A stretch of 64,000 nt of DNA, taken from the NCBI RefSeq assembly GCF_002993285.1, contig NZ_CP027433.1, forward strand, positions 3,844,001 through 3,908,000. The letters are read 5' to 3'. Made by a program: the position numbers and the translations under genes. The DNA comes from Gordonia iterans (GTDB taxonomy: Bacteria > Actinomycetota > Actinomycetes > Mycobacteriales > Mycobacteriaceae). This document shows, in pieces, positions 45,088-54,573 of the stretch. A model generated the notes under the pieces. The model ran no database searches. It saw only the letters and a program-made list of their open reading frames with translations, and had not been told where the DNA came from. Every line of letters begins with the position of its first letter. Position 1 is the stretch's first letter.

Positions 45088-45906
45088 TCATGGAGTCGAC
45101 CGGCGGCCGGTGACGACGACGCCGACGATGCCCAGCAGCGCGACGATCAAGCCCGCCACGGCGACGATCCACGACGTCGTGGTCAGGCCGCCGAGCACGT
45201 CTTCGGCGACGACCCGCACGGTCTGCTGCGTGCTCAGTTCACTGGCCGAGACGCTGTCGGATGCCGAGCGCAGCAGGTACTTGGAGATCAGCACGCCGAC
45301 GACGCCGGCGGCGAACGCGCCGATCCCGAGCCAGGCCACCGCCACGACACGCCGGCGAGCCGCGATCAGCGCCAGCAGGCCGGCGGCGACGGCGACCGCG
45401 GCGGAGATCCACGCGGCCAGTGTGAGCTGCTGTCCGGTCTTCTCCATCGAACCCGCGGTCAGCCGGTTCTGGTCCACCGCGATGGTGATCCCCTGATCCA
45501 CCCGAACGGGCACCGGGCCCTTGGCGAGCGCCTGATTGACCATTGGGGTGATGTTCAGATCCATCTCGTGCAGGCTGGTATCCGGCTTCGGCGACTCGAA
45601 CAGCCACGCGTGCTGCTGCCGCGCGATCTCGGTGAAGTCCGCGACGAACTCCGGGCTCTGCGTGTACTGCGTGGCCAGAGGCTTCACCGCGGTGCCGGCG
45701 ATCGGCAGGTCGACGGCCTGCGTCGCCTCCTGCGCGATCTGATCGGCGAAGTACTCCTGGACCTCGCGCTGCTCGGCGGCCTGCGACGCGGCCTCGGCGA
45801 AGCCGTCCGGGGACACCACGTGCTGCACACTCCACATCGTGGGGATCGCGATGATCATCGCGATCGTGAACGCCACGATGCCGAACAGAGAAACGAGAGA
45901 ACGCAA
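45088..45906 (-). CDS. Four-helix membrane protein of unknown function
   Basis: This 272-aa protein has a transmembrane helix at 1-26 (LFGIVAFTIAMIIAIPTMWS), an extracytoplasmic domain of ~130 residues, and three more helices (LAAWISAAVAVAAGLLALIA; WLGIGAFAAGVVGVLI; SWIVAVAGLIVALLGIVGVV). The TTG at 45906 is the best start, 13 nt after the ppk2 stop; it is probably co-transcribed with ppk2. I do not recognise the family. Confidence 0.72.
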   Translation of the reverse strand: MRSLVSLFGIVAFTIAMIIAIPTMWSVQHVVSPDGFAEAASQAAEQREVQEYFADQIAQEATQAVDLPIAGTAVKPLATQYTQSPEFVADFTEIARQQHAWLFESPKPDTSLHEMDLNITPMVNQALAKGPVPVRVDQGITIAVDQNRLTAGSMEKTGQQLTLAAWISAAVAVAAGLLALIAARRRVVAVAWLGIGAFAAGVVGVLISKYLLRSASDSVSASELSTQQTVRVVAEDVLGGLTTTSWIVAVAGLIVALLGIVGVVVTGRRSTP

Positions 45907-45919
45907 CAGGTGAATCCAA

Positions 45920-46873
45920 TCAGTCGCCGATGGTGTCGCGGGCGCGAGCCACGATCCGCGGATCGGGCTCGCCGACCAGCTCGTGATCCTTGCCGTCGTA
46001 CTCGTGCAGACTCAGCACATGGCGCATGGCGTTGAGCCGCGCTCGCTTCTTGTCGTTGCTCTTGACCACGGTCCACGGCGCCCAGTCGGTGTCGGTGCGG
46101 GCGAACATCGTCTCCTTGGCGTCGGAATACGAGTTCCAGCGATCCAGCGACGCCAGGTCCATCGGCGACAGCTTCCACTGGCGCACCGGATCGATCTGCC
46201 GGATCGCAAACCGCGTGCGCTGCTCGAGGGGGCTGACCGAGAACCAGAACTTGACCAGGCTGATGCCGTCGTCGACCAGCATCTTCTCGAAGGCCGGCGC
46301 CTGGTCCAGGAACTGCTCGTATTGTTCCGGGGTGCAGAAACTCATTACCCGCTCCACGCCGGCGCGGTTGTACCAGGAGCGGTCGAAGAAGACCATCTCC
46401 CCGGCAGCCGGGAGGTGCTGGACGTAGCGCTGGAAGTACCACTCGGTGGACTCGCGCTCGGAAGGCTTCTCCAGCGCGACGGTGCGCGCGCCGCGGGGAT
46501 TGAGGTGCTCGTTGAACCGCTTGATGGTGCCGCCCTTGCCCGCGGCATCGCGGCCCTCGAACACCAGCAGGTGGCGGATCCCGTTCTGCTTGGTCCACTT
46601 CTGCAACTTCAGCAGTTCCACCTGGAGCAGGCGCTTCTGCGACTCGTACTCGGCGCGGTTCATGCGCTCTTCGTACGGATAGTCCTCGCGCCAGGTGTCG
46701 ACCACGTTGCGCTGCGGAAGAGTGAGGAGGATCGGGTCGTCGTCATCGTCGTCGACGACGGCGAAACCGCGGGTGTCGGTCAGATCGACGACGTTCTGCA
46801 GTGCCTTCCGACCGGAGACCTTGGAGAGGTCTGCGCCGATCTCGATGTCGTCGAGTGAGATGTAGTCGTCCAC
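45920..46873 (-). CDS. ppk2: Polyphosphate kinase 2
   Basis: This 317-aa P-loop enzyme uses polyphosphate to phosphorylate nucleoside (di)phosphates. Walker A is GRDAAGKGGTIKRF, Walker B MVFFDRSWYNRAGVERVM with the catalytic acid, and KFWFSVSPLEQRTRFAIRQI leads into the lid. An acidic N-terminal extension holds a run of Asp. The GTG at 46873 (VDDYISLDD) is preferred to longer alternatives. Confidence 0.93.
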   Translation of the reverse strand: MDDYISLDDIEIGADLSKVSGRKALQNVVDLTDTRGFAVVDDDDDDPILLTLPQRNVVDTWREDYPYEERMNRAEYESQKRLLQVELLKLQKWTKQNGIRHLLVFEGRDAAGKGGTIKRFNEHLNPRGARTVALEKPSERESTEWYFQRYVQHLPAAGEMVFFDRSWYNRAGVERVMSFCTPEQYEQFLDQAPAFEKMLVDDGISLVKFWFSVSPLEQRTRFAIRQIDPVRQWKLSPMDLASLDRWNSYSDAKETMFARTDTDWAPWTVVKSNDKKRARLNAMRHVLSLHEYDGKDHELVGEPDPRIVARARDTIGD

Positions 46874-46963
46874 GCCTGACAGCCTATAGCGCGACCGCTG
46901 ACGGCGTTGTTCGAGAGGGTGACGGGTTACCAAAGTCCCGGGTGCCGAGCCGAACCGTTCGAC

Positions 46964-47007
46964 GACGACGCCGCGCCGCCCCGGGAAGAGGGCGGCGCGG
47001 CGTCGTC
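46964..47007 (-). terminator. Terminator downstream of SRPBCC gene
   Basis: A perfect 18-bp inverted repeat (GACGACGCCGCGCCGCCC at 46964-46981 and complement at 46990-47007) with an 8-nt loop, 16 bp after the stop codon. Confidence 0.87.
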
Positions 47008-47023
47008 AGGTCGGGCGCGCGGG

Positions 47024-47467
47024 TCACTCCGCCGCGCGGCGCTCGGCTTCAGCGGTGAGGCCCTTCTTCGCGGTCTCGGCGGCAGCTTTCTGGCCCTTCT
47101 TGACCAAGAACCCGGGGAGCTTGATCTTCAGGTCGACCTCGAGCGTGAACACCACGTGGGTGGAGTCGTCACCGGTCGAGGTGAGCGTGTACGAGCCCTG
47201 CTGCTCGGCCAGCTGCGAGCTCTCCAGCAGCGTCCACGAGCACACGTTCTCGGTCCACGTGTAGGCGAGCTCCTGGGTGTCGTTGATGCCGAGCATGCCG
47301 ACGGAGACCTTCACCCTGTCGGGCATGCCGTCGTCGTGCGTGGTGAGCACCTCCGCCGCGCTGTGAGCGCTGGACCAGTCCGGGAGCGACGAGATGTCCT
47401 GAAGCACCTCCATCACTACGGACGCCGGTGCGTTGATGTCGAATTCGTTGGATACCGAGACGGCCAT
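47024..47467 (-). CDS. SRPBCC-family protein
   Basis: This 147-aa single-domain protein begins VSNEFDINAPASVVMEVLQD and has the beta-rich START/polyketide-cyclase-like core (SYTLTSTGDDSTHVVFTLEV), ending in a charged helix with AAETAKKGLTAEAERR. Such folds bind lipids or hydrophobic ligands; mycobacterial homologues are of unknown function. It is a monocistronic gene with its own terminator. Confidence 0.85.
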   Translation of the reverse strand: MAVSVSNEFDINAPASVVMEVLQDISSLPDWSSAHSAAEVLTTHDDGMPDRVKVSVGMLGINDTQELAYTWTENVCSWTLLESSQLAEQQGSYTLTSTGDDSTHVVFTLEVDLKIKLPGFLVKKGQKAAAETAKKGLTAEAERRAAE

Positions 47468-47520
47468 GCCGTAAACCTACCTTCCTTCGTCGGCTTCGGA
47501 GTGAGGAGCCGATCGTCGTG

Positions 47521-48333
47521 TCAGCCGGCGAGATAAGTCGCGCGCAGCCGCTCCTGCGCCGCGGCATCGATGCCGAGCGCCTTGTCGAAGTAGGTCGGCA
47601 CGTCGCCGAAGTTCTTGTCCACTTCGTCGAACGCCGCGTCGAGGTACTGCCGCTGCACCCCGAGCAGCGGCTTGAGCAGGTCGGGGTCGCCGCCGGCGCT
47701 CGCGAACTTGTCGAACAGCGGCTGCAGCGCCGGCAGCAATCGCCGGTTGGTCTCCAGATAGTCGTCGTACACGTCGTCGCGGTCGACGCCGACGATGCTC
47801 AGGAAGCTGGCGGCGGCCCACCCGGTGCGGTCCTTGCCGGTGGTGCAGTGGAACAAGGCCGGCCCCCTGTCCTCGCCGAGCAGACCGAGGTAGAAGCGGC
47901 GGTACGACGCCCGCGCGCTCCCCATAGTGACGAACCTGCGGTAGGTCCCGGCCATCATCTCGATCGCCTTGCCCTCCATCGCCGCGGTGAGTTCGTGCAC
48001 CACCTTCGGGTCCTCGAGGATCTGGCCCAGGTTCCCGGGGATGGCCTGGGCCTCGTCAGCCAACACGTCGAGGGGCACGTCGGTGACGCCGTCGAGTGCC
48101 GGATCGGGCATCGCCTGCCGTTCGGAGGCGGAGCGGAGGTCGTAGATGGTCTGCAGTCCGAGCGGGGCGAGCTCCTGATGTGCGTCGCCGGGCAAGGAAC
48201 GGAAGTCCGTGGAGCGGAACAGCTTTCCGGTCTGGACAGGCCTACCGTCGACGCCGGTCCACCCGCCCAGGTCCCGGAGGTTGGGCAGAGCGGCGATCGG
48301 GCTGGGAGCGGGCAGCGCGGGAGAACGGGTCAT
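47521..48333 (-). CDS. PtpB-like tyrosine/phosphoinositide phosphatase, copy 1
   Basis: This 270-aa protein has PNLRDLGGW at the N-terminus, LRSASERQA and the P-loop FHCTTGKDRTGWAAA with nucleophile Cys and invariant Arg. The lysine and aspartate in the P-loop (GKDR) are typical of MptpB-type triple-specificity phosphatases acting on tyrosine, serine/threonine and phosphoinositides. ATG at 48333 is preferred to the upstream TTG. A close paralogue lies 49 bp upstream. Confidence 0.9.
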   Translation of the reverse strand: MTRSPALPAPSPIAALPNLRDLGGWTGVDGRPVQTGKLFRSTDFRSLPGDAHQELAPLGLQTIYDLRSASERQAMPDPALDGVTDVPLDVLADEAQAIPGNLGQILEDPKVVHELTAAMEGKAIEMMAGTYRRFVTMGSARASYRRFYLGLLGEDRGPALFHCTTGKDRTGWAAASFLSIVGVDRDDVYDDYLETNRRLLPALQPLFDKFASAGGDPDLLKPLLGVQRQYLDAAFDEVDKNFGDVPTYFDKALGIDAAAQERLRATYLAG

Positions 48334-48382
48334 GTCAGTCAATATGCCTCACCGCCTGCCTCCGAGGCCGGACGATCGGCGA

Positions 48383-49210
48383 TCAGGACGGATCGACCAG
48401 GTACCGCGCACGCAGCTCCGCCTGCCCGTCGACATCGATTCCCAGCCCCTCGGCGAAGTAGTTCTCCAGCGTGCCCCACCCCTTGGCGACGAGATCGAAG
48501 GCGGTGTCCAGGTAGACCTTCTCCACACCCAGGAGCGAATTCAGCGCACCCGCATCGACTCCCTGCTTCTCGAACTGCGCCACCAGCGGCGCCAGCGCCG
48601 GCAGCAGCCTGGAGTTGGTGAGCAGATAGTCCTTGTACACGTCGTCCTTCGCCACCCCCATGAGGCTGAGGAACGACGCCGCGGTCCAGCCGGTGCGGTC
48701 CTTGCCGGTGGTGCAGTGGAAGGCGGTCGGCGTCAGGTCGCCGGCCAGCAGCAGCGTGTAGAACTCGCCGTAGTAGCGGAGAGCGCTGTCGGAGTTGATC
48801 AGCTGCTGATAGGTGCCGATCATCATCTCCTGCGCGACCGTGGGCGTGAGTTCCTTGACGGCCGACGGATCGGTGGCGTACTTCATCGGGTTGGCGCCGG
48901 CGGTGTGCGGAGCATCCTCGAGGATGTTCAGCCACAGCGGACCCACGTCGTCGAACACCGGATCCGGGCAGGCGCCCCGTTCCGGGACGGTCCGCAGATC
49001 CACGATCGTGGCCAGACCGAGGTCGCCGACGGCCTTGAGATCGGCCTCGCTGGTCTTCTCGAACTCGGTGGTGCGGTACAGCATCCCCGGTCGCACGATC
49101 TTGCCGTCGGCGGCCGGCCAGTAGCCGAGGTCGCGCCAGTTGGGGAGGGTAGGGAACGGGCTCGGGGCTCCGGGGACGGTAGTCGCGCTCGACGTCGCGG
49201 TGTCGGTCAT
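48383..49210 (-). CDS. PtpB-like tyrosine/phosphoinositide phosphatase, copy 2
   Basis: This 275-aa paralogue of the downstream gene has PNWRDLGYW, VDLRTVPERGACPDP and the same P-loop FHCTTGKDRTGWTAAS. The C-terminal halves are very similar, the N-terminal thirds less so. Tandem duplication with divergence suggests different substrates or regulation. The ATG at 49210 gives the usual N-terminus. Confidence 0.9.
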   Translation of the reverse strand: MTDTATSSATTVPGAPSPFPTLPNWRDLGYWPAADGKIVRPGMLYRTTEFEKTSEADLKAVGDLGLATIVDLRTVPERGACPDPVFDDVGPLWLNILEDAPHTAGANPMKYATDPSAVKELTPTVAQEMMIGTYQQLINSDSALRYYGEFYTLLLAGDLTPTAFHCTTGKDRTGWTAASFLSLMGVAKDDVYKDYLLTNSRLLPALAPLVAQFEKQGVDAGALNSLLGVEKVYLDTAFDLVAKGWGTLENYFAEGLGIDVDGQAELRARYLVDPS

Positions 49211-49318
49211 GGGGTCATCGTAGGGCCGCTTCGGACGGGCCATGAGCCCGCTTACGACATCGGACACAAATCGGCCGACGCCCCGGCGGATCCGGCAGAG
49301 ATCGGCGCCGCAGACCTC

Positions 49319-51196
49319 TCACGCCGGCGCGAACTGGGTCCGATACAGCTCGGCGTACCGGCCGCCGAGAGCGAGCAGCGTCGCGTGGTCGCCGCGTTCG
49401 ACGACGTGCCCGGCCTCGAGGACCACGATCTCGTCCGCCGCCCGCACCGTCGAGAGGCGATGCGCGATCACCAGCGACGTCCGCCCCGCCAGCGCCTCGG
49501 CGAGCGCCTCGGACACCGCCGCCTCCGACGTCGAGTCCAGATGCGCGGTGGCCTCGTCGAGGATCACCACCGAGGGCCGGGCCAGGAGCAGCCGGGCGAT
49601 GGTCAGGCGCTGGCGCTCGCCGCCCGAGAGTCGGTAGCCGCGTTCGCCGACCACCGTGTCGAGCCCGTTGGGGAGGGAGCGGACCAGGTCGTCGAGCCGG
49701 GCGCGTTCCAGCGCAGACCAGAGGTCGCCCTCGGTGCAGCCCGGCGCGGCAAAGGCGAGGTTCGCGCGCACGGTGTCGTGGAAGAGGTGCCCGTCCTGGG
49801 TCACCAGCCCCACGGTACGATGCACCGACTCCGTCGTCAGGTCGCGCACGTCGACGCCGTTGAGCCGCACACTGCCGGCGTCGACGTCGTACAGGCGCGT
49901 GGCCAGCGAGGCGACGGTCGACTTGCCCGCGCCGGAACTGCCGACCAGGGCGACCATCGCGCCGGGCGGCACGTCGAGGTCGACGTCGTGCAGAATCTGC
50001 TCGCCGCCGCGGTTGTCGAGCTGGGCGACCTCCTCCAGCGAGGCGAGCGAGACCTTGTCAGCGGCCGGGTAGGCGAACGAGACGCCGTCGAACCGGAGGC
50101 GGACGCCGCGCTCAGGGGCGGGAACGCCCACCGCGTCGGGGCTGTCGGCGATCAGCGGCGGCAGGTCGAGGACCTCGAAGACCCGCTCGAAGCTGACCAG
50201 CGCGCTCATGATCTCCACCCGCGCGTTGGCCAGCGCCGTCAATGGCGCGTACATGCGAGTGAGCAACAGGGCCAGGGCGACGACGGCGCCCGCCGAGAGG
50301 TGCTGGTGAACGGCGAGCCAGCCGCCGAGTCCGTAGACCAGCGCGAGCGCCAGCGCCGACACCAGCATGAGCGCGGTGTAGAAGTACTCCTGCAGCATCG
50401 CCTGGCGGACGCCGATGTCGCGCACGGCGTCGGCCCGCCGCGCGAACTCGCGCGACTCCGCTTCGGGGCGGCCGAACAGTTTCACCAGGGTCGCCCCGGG
50501 CGCGGAGAAGCGCTCGGTCATCTGCGTCGACATCCGCGCGTCGTACTCGGCCGACTCGCGGGCCAGGCCCGCCATCCGCGTGCCCATCCGGCGGGCCGGC
50601 ACCACGAACACCGGCAGCAGTATCAGCGCCAGCAGCGTGATCTGCCAGCTGATCGCGAACATCACACCGAGGGTCAGGACCAGCGACACCGAGTTCGAGA
50701 CCACGCCTGAGAGGGTGTCGCTGAATGCTCGCTGCGCGCCGATGACGTCGTTGTTCAGCCGGCTCACCAGGGCCCCGGTGCGCGTGCGGGTGAAGAAGGC
50801 GACCGGCATGCGCTGGACGTGGTCGAACACGGCGCGACGCAGATCGAGGATCAGGCCCTCGCCGAGATTCGCCGAGAGCCACCGGGTCGCGATGCCGACA
50901 CCTGCCTCGGCGACCGCGATCACGGCGATGAGCACAGCCAGCCAGACGATGGTCGAGGCCGCCGCGGAATCGGCCGCGGCGATCAGGTTCACCACCCGCC
51001 CGGCGAGCAGCGGCGTGACGACCGTGAGCACGGCCGTGATCACCGACAGAAGCAGGAACACCGCGATACGACGACGGTGGGGCCGCGCGAACTCGGCGAT
51101 CCGGCGGAGCGTCTGACGGCGATCGGCGCGCGAGACGCCGTCCGTCGAGGTCATCGACTTGTACATGACGTCCCACGCCACGGATTCCATGCTCAT
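49319..51196 (-). CDS. ABC exporter, fused permease and ATPase
   Basis: This 625-aa half-transporter has a six-helix type IV transmembrane domain (~40-330; RRIAVFLLLSVITAVLTVVT at the start) and a C-terminal ATPase with Walker A GSSGAGKST, signature YRLSGGERQR, Walker B RPSVVILDEATAHLDS and VIAHRLSTV. It would act as a homodimer exporting drugs or lipids. A perfect SoxR-like palindrome sits 39 bp upstream of the ATG at 51196, suggesting induction by redox-cycling compounds. Confidence 0.93.
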   Translation of the reverse strand: MSMESVAWDVMYKSMTSTDGVSRADRRQTLRRIAEFARPHRRRIAVFLLLSVITAVLTVVTPLLAGRVVNLIAAADSAAASTIVWLAVLIAVIAVAEAGVGIATRWLSANLGEGLILDLRRAVFDHVQRMPVAFFTRTRTGALVSRLNNDVIGAQRAFSDTLSGVVSNSVSLVLTLGVMFAISWQITLLALILLPVFVVPARRMGTRMAGLARESAEYDARMSTQMTERFSAPGATLVKLFGRPEAESREFARRADAVRDIGVRQAMLQEYFYTALMLVSALALALVYGLGGWLAVHQHLSAGAVVALALLLTRMYAPLTALANARVEIMSALVSFERVFEVLDLPPLIADSPDAVGVPAPERGVRLRFDGVSFAYPAADKVSLASLEEVAQLDNRGGEQILHDVDLDVPPGAMVALVGSSGAGKSTVASLATRLYDVDAGSVRLNGVDVRDLTTESVHRTVGLVTQDGHLFHDTVRANLAFAAPGCTEGDLWSALERARLDDLVRSLPNGLDTVVGERGYRLSGGERQRLTIARLLLARPSVVILDEATAHLDSTSEAAVSEALAEALAGRTSLVIAHRLSTVRAADEIVVLEAGHVVERGDHATLLALGGRYAELYRTQFAPA

Positions 51197-51234
51197 CGTC
51201 GCACCTGCCTTCGGTTCATGCCTACCACTGCACT

Positions 51235-51254
51235 ACCTCAAGTTCACTTGAGGT
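51235..51254 (-). promoter_or_regulatory. SoxR-type operator
   Basis: ACCTCAAGTTCACTTGAGGT has perfect 8-bp arms and matches the SoxR box CCTCAAGTTAACTTGAGG at 17 of 18 positions. On the minus strand a TTGACC -35 (51257-51252) abuts it, the geometry of a MerR-class promoter reading into the ABC exporter. Confidence 0.8.
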
Positions 51255-51271
51255 CAAATCGTGCACGAACG

Positions 51272-51307
51272 CCGAAGGCCGGCCACCTCGCGGTGACCGG
51301 CCTTCGG
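51272..51307 (-). terminator. Terminator downstream of groEL2
   Basis: An 11-bp perfect inverted repeat CCGAAGGCCGG / CCGGCCTTCGG with a 14-nt loop, 35 bp after the groEL2 stop. Confidence 0.8.
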
Positions 51308-51341
51308 TCTGTTCAGCGCGACTGCGCGGAAAGCTAGGCGA

Positions 51342-52997
<1,656 letters not shown>

Positions 52998-53107
52998 CTA
53001 GGTTCGTGGGCCGGACTCGGTGCCCGCGACGGACGACCGGGGTGTCTGTTGGACCGGCCTCACCGTCCCGACCTGGCAGTCACATGCCGTGAGTGCCAAC
53101 CTCGTTT

Positions 53108-53134
53108 TTAGCACTCGCCCCAGGAGAGTGCAAG
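53108..53134 (-). promoter_or_regulatory. CIRCE element (HrcA operator) for groEL2
   Basis: TTAGCACTC-N9-GAGTGCAAG matches CIRCE (TTAGCACTC-N9-GAGTGCTAA) perfectly in the left arm and at 7 of 9 positions in the right. It lies 141 bp upstream of groEL2 and predicts HrcA control. Confidence 0.88.
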
Positions 53135-53211
53135 GCGCATTGCGTCGACCCGACGCAGGGTCGCCGAGAGGCCGACGCCGATCGAGCACCCCCTCCGATC
53201 GGGCCCCGCGC

Positions 53212-53280
53212 TGATCGAGCCCCCTCGCCGATCGAGCCCCCTCGCCGATCGAGCCCCTCGCCGATCGAGCGAAGTCGAGA
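53212..53280. repeat. Short tandem repeats upstream of groEL2
   Basis: Four units of about 17 bp based on GATCGAGCCCCCTCGCC, the last leading into GATCGAGCGAAGTCGAGATC, another copy of the dispersed repeat. The rest of 52998-53398 is the groEL2 leader and CIRCE, with no supported gene. Confidence 0.8.
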
Positions 53281-53398
53281 TCACCCGCCACGCCGTACAA
53301 CAGCGGCCGTATACGGACCGCCGAGGGAACATTGCCGCCCGCGGACCGCATACGGCCGGTGTCGTCGCGCGTGAGCGCGCGGGTCCGCGAGCGGAGCG

Positions 53399-53503
53399 TC
53401 AGTCGGCGGAGGTGTCCGCGCTCGCGCGGCGATCCTCGCGGGCGAACAGCAAGACCGTCAGCGGCACCACGGCGACCGCGCCCATCGTCATCAGATATCC
53501 CAT
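53399..53503 (-). pseudogene. Short hydrophobic ORF, possibly a transporter C-terminal fragment
   Basis: Thirty-four codons from the ATG at 53503 give one hydrophobic helix (MGAVAVVPLTVLLFARED) and a charged tail. It resembles the last transmembrane helix and tail of an MFS transporter, with no remaining upstream gene. It could alternatively be a genuine small membrane protein. Confidence 0.3.
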
Positions 53504-53595
53504 GCGGCCATGACAGCAGCGCGAGCTGAACCCACTGGATCGCGCAGGTGAACTGTCGCCGTCCGGTCCGCACCGCTCCGGCCGCTCGGCTTGGC

Positions 53596-53611
53596 TGTGT
53601 CGTCCGACACA
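53596..53611. promoter_or_regulatory. Palindromic operator upstream of SDR gene
   Basis: TGTGTCG-TC-CGACACA is a perfect 7-bp inverted repeat 24 bp before the SDR start codon. It looks like a TetR-family operator; no adjacent TetR gene is present. Confidence 0.55.
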
Positions 53612-53635
53612 GACTTCCGAGTAGGCTTTCGCCCC

Positions 53636-54511
53636 ATGGGCAGCAACCTGAGCGGCAAGGTCGTCCTCATCACCGGCGGCGGCAACGGGGTCGGTGCGGA
53701 AACCGCGCTCCAGGTGGTCAAGCGCGGCGCGCGAGTGATCCTCACCGACATCGACCGCAACGCGCTCGACGAGACCGTGGACCAGCTCGGGGTGGGGCAC
53801 GCGCTCGGCATCGTCGCCGACGTGACCGACCTGCCCGCCATGGAGGCCGCCGTGGCGCAGGGAGTCGAACGCTTCGGCGGACTCGACGTGGTGGTCGCGA
53901 ACGCGGGCATCGCCAGCTACGGCAGCGTCCTGCACGTGGAACCCGAGGCCTTCCACCGACTGATCGACGTCAACGTGAACGGCGTCTTCCACACCGTGCG
54001 CGCCGCCCTTCCCTCGATCATCGACCGCCGCGGATACGTACTCGTGGTCTCGTCGATGGCCGCGTTCGTCACCGCACCGAGCCTGGCCGCCTACTGCACC
54101 TCCAAATCGGGTGTCGAGAGCTTCGCCGGCGCGTTGCGGCAGGAGGTCGCGCATCTGGGCGTCGACGTCGGCAGCGCGCACATGAGCTGGATCGATACCC
54201 CGATGGTCCGCGACGCGCAGTCGGACCTGCCCGCGTTCCGCGAGATGCTGGCGCACCTTCCCGGCCCGTTGAGCCACGTCACCACCATCGACAAGTGCGG
54301 CGTCGCCTTCGCGAAGGGCATCGAGCAGCGTAGGCGCCGGGTCTACTGCCCCGAATGGGTCGGTGTCCTCCGCTTCGCGAAGCCGTTCCTGGACACCGGC
54401 CTCGCCGCTCTGCTGACCGGCAAGCAGATGGCCGAGACCATCGTCGCCGTCGACCAGCAGGTCGCCCGCCTCGGTCGCAGCGTCTCCTCCCGGTTCGACG
54501 ACTCTCGGTAA
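53636..54511 (+). CDS. SDR-family oxidoreductase
   Basis: This 291-aa short-chain dehydrogenase has LITGGGNGVGAETALQV at ~11, VVANAGIASYG at ~83, VVSSMAAFV with the catalytic Ser and YCTSKSGVESFAG with Tyr/Lys. The C-terminal extension, with a basic RRRRVYCPEW segment, matches mycobacterial SDRs that act on lipids or steroids. The ATG at 53636 removes an unsupported N-terminal extension and places the palindrome in the promoter. Confidence 0.9.
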   Translation: MGSNLSGKVVLITGGGNGVGAETALQVVKRGARVILTDIDRNALDETVDQLGVGHALGIVADVTDLPAMEAAVAQGVERFGGLDVVVANAGIASYGSVLHVEPEAFHRLIDVNVNGVFHTVRAALPSIIDRRGYVLVVSSMAAFVTAPSLAAYCTSKSGVESFAGALRQEVAHLGVDVGSAHMSWIDTPMVRDAQSDLPAFREMLAHLPGPLSHVTTIDKCGVAFAKGIEQRRRRVYCPEWVGVLRFAKPFLDTGLAALLTGKQMAETIVAVDQQVARLGRSVSSRFDDSR

Positions 54512-54529
54512 CCTCGCCACCGACGAGCC

Positions 54530-54553
54530 GGGAACGTGCGCGGGCACGTCCCC
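54530..54553. terminator. Bidirectional terminator
   Basis: GGGAACGTGC and GCACGTCCCC pair with one mismatch around a 4-nt loop, extended by CC/GG outside, between convergent SDR and ligase genes. Confidence 0.75.
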
Positions 54554-54573
54554 GGTCCCGTGGGTCGGCCGCC

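Noticed and set aside
52998..53573. Minus-strand ORF upstream of groEL2
   Set aside because: It runs through the CIRCE element and tandem repeats, with Arg-rich non-coding composition.
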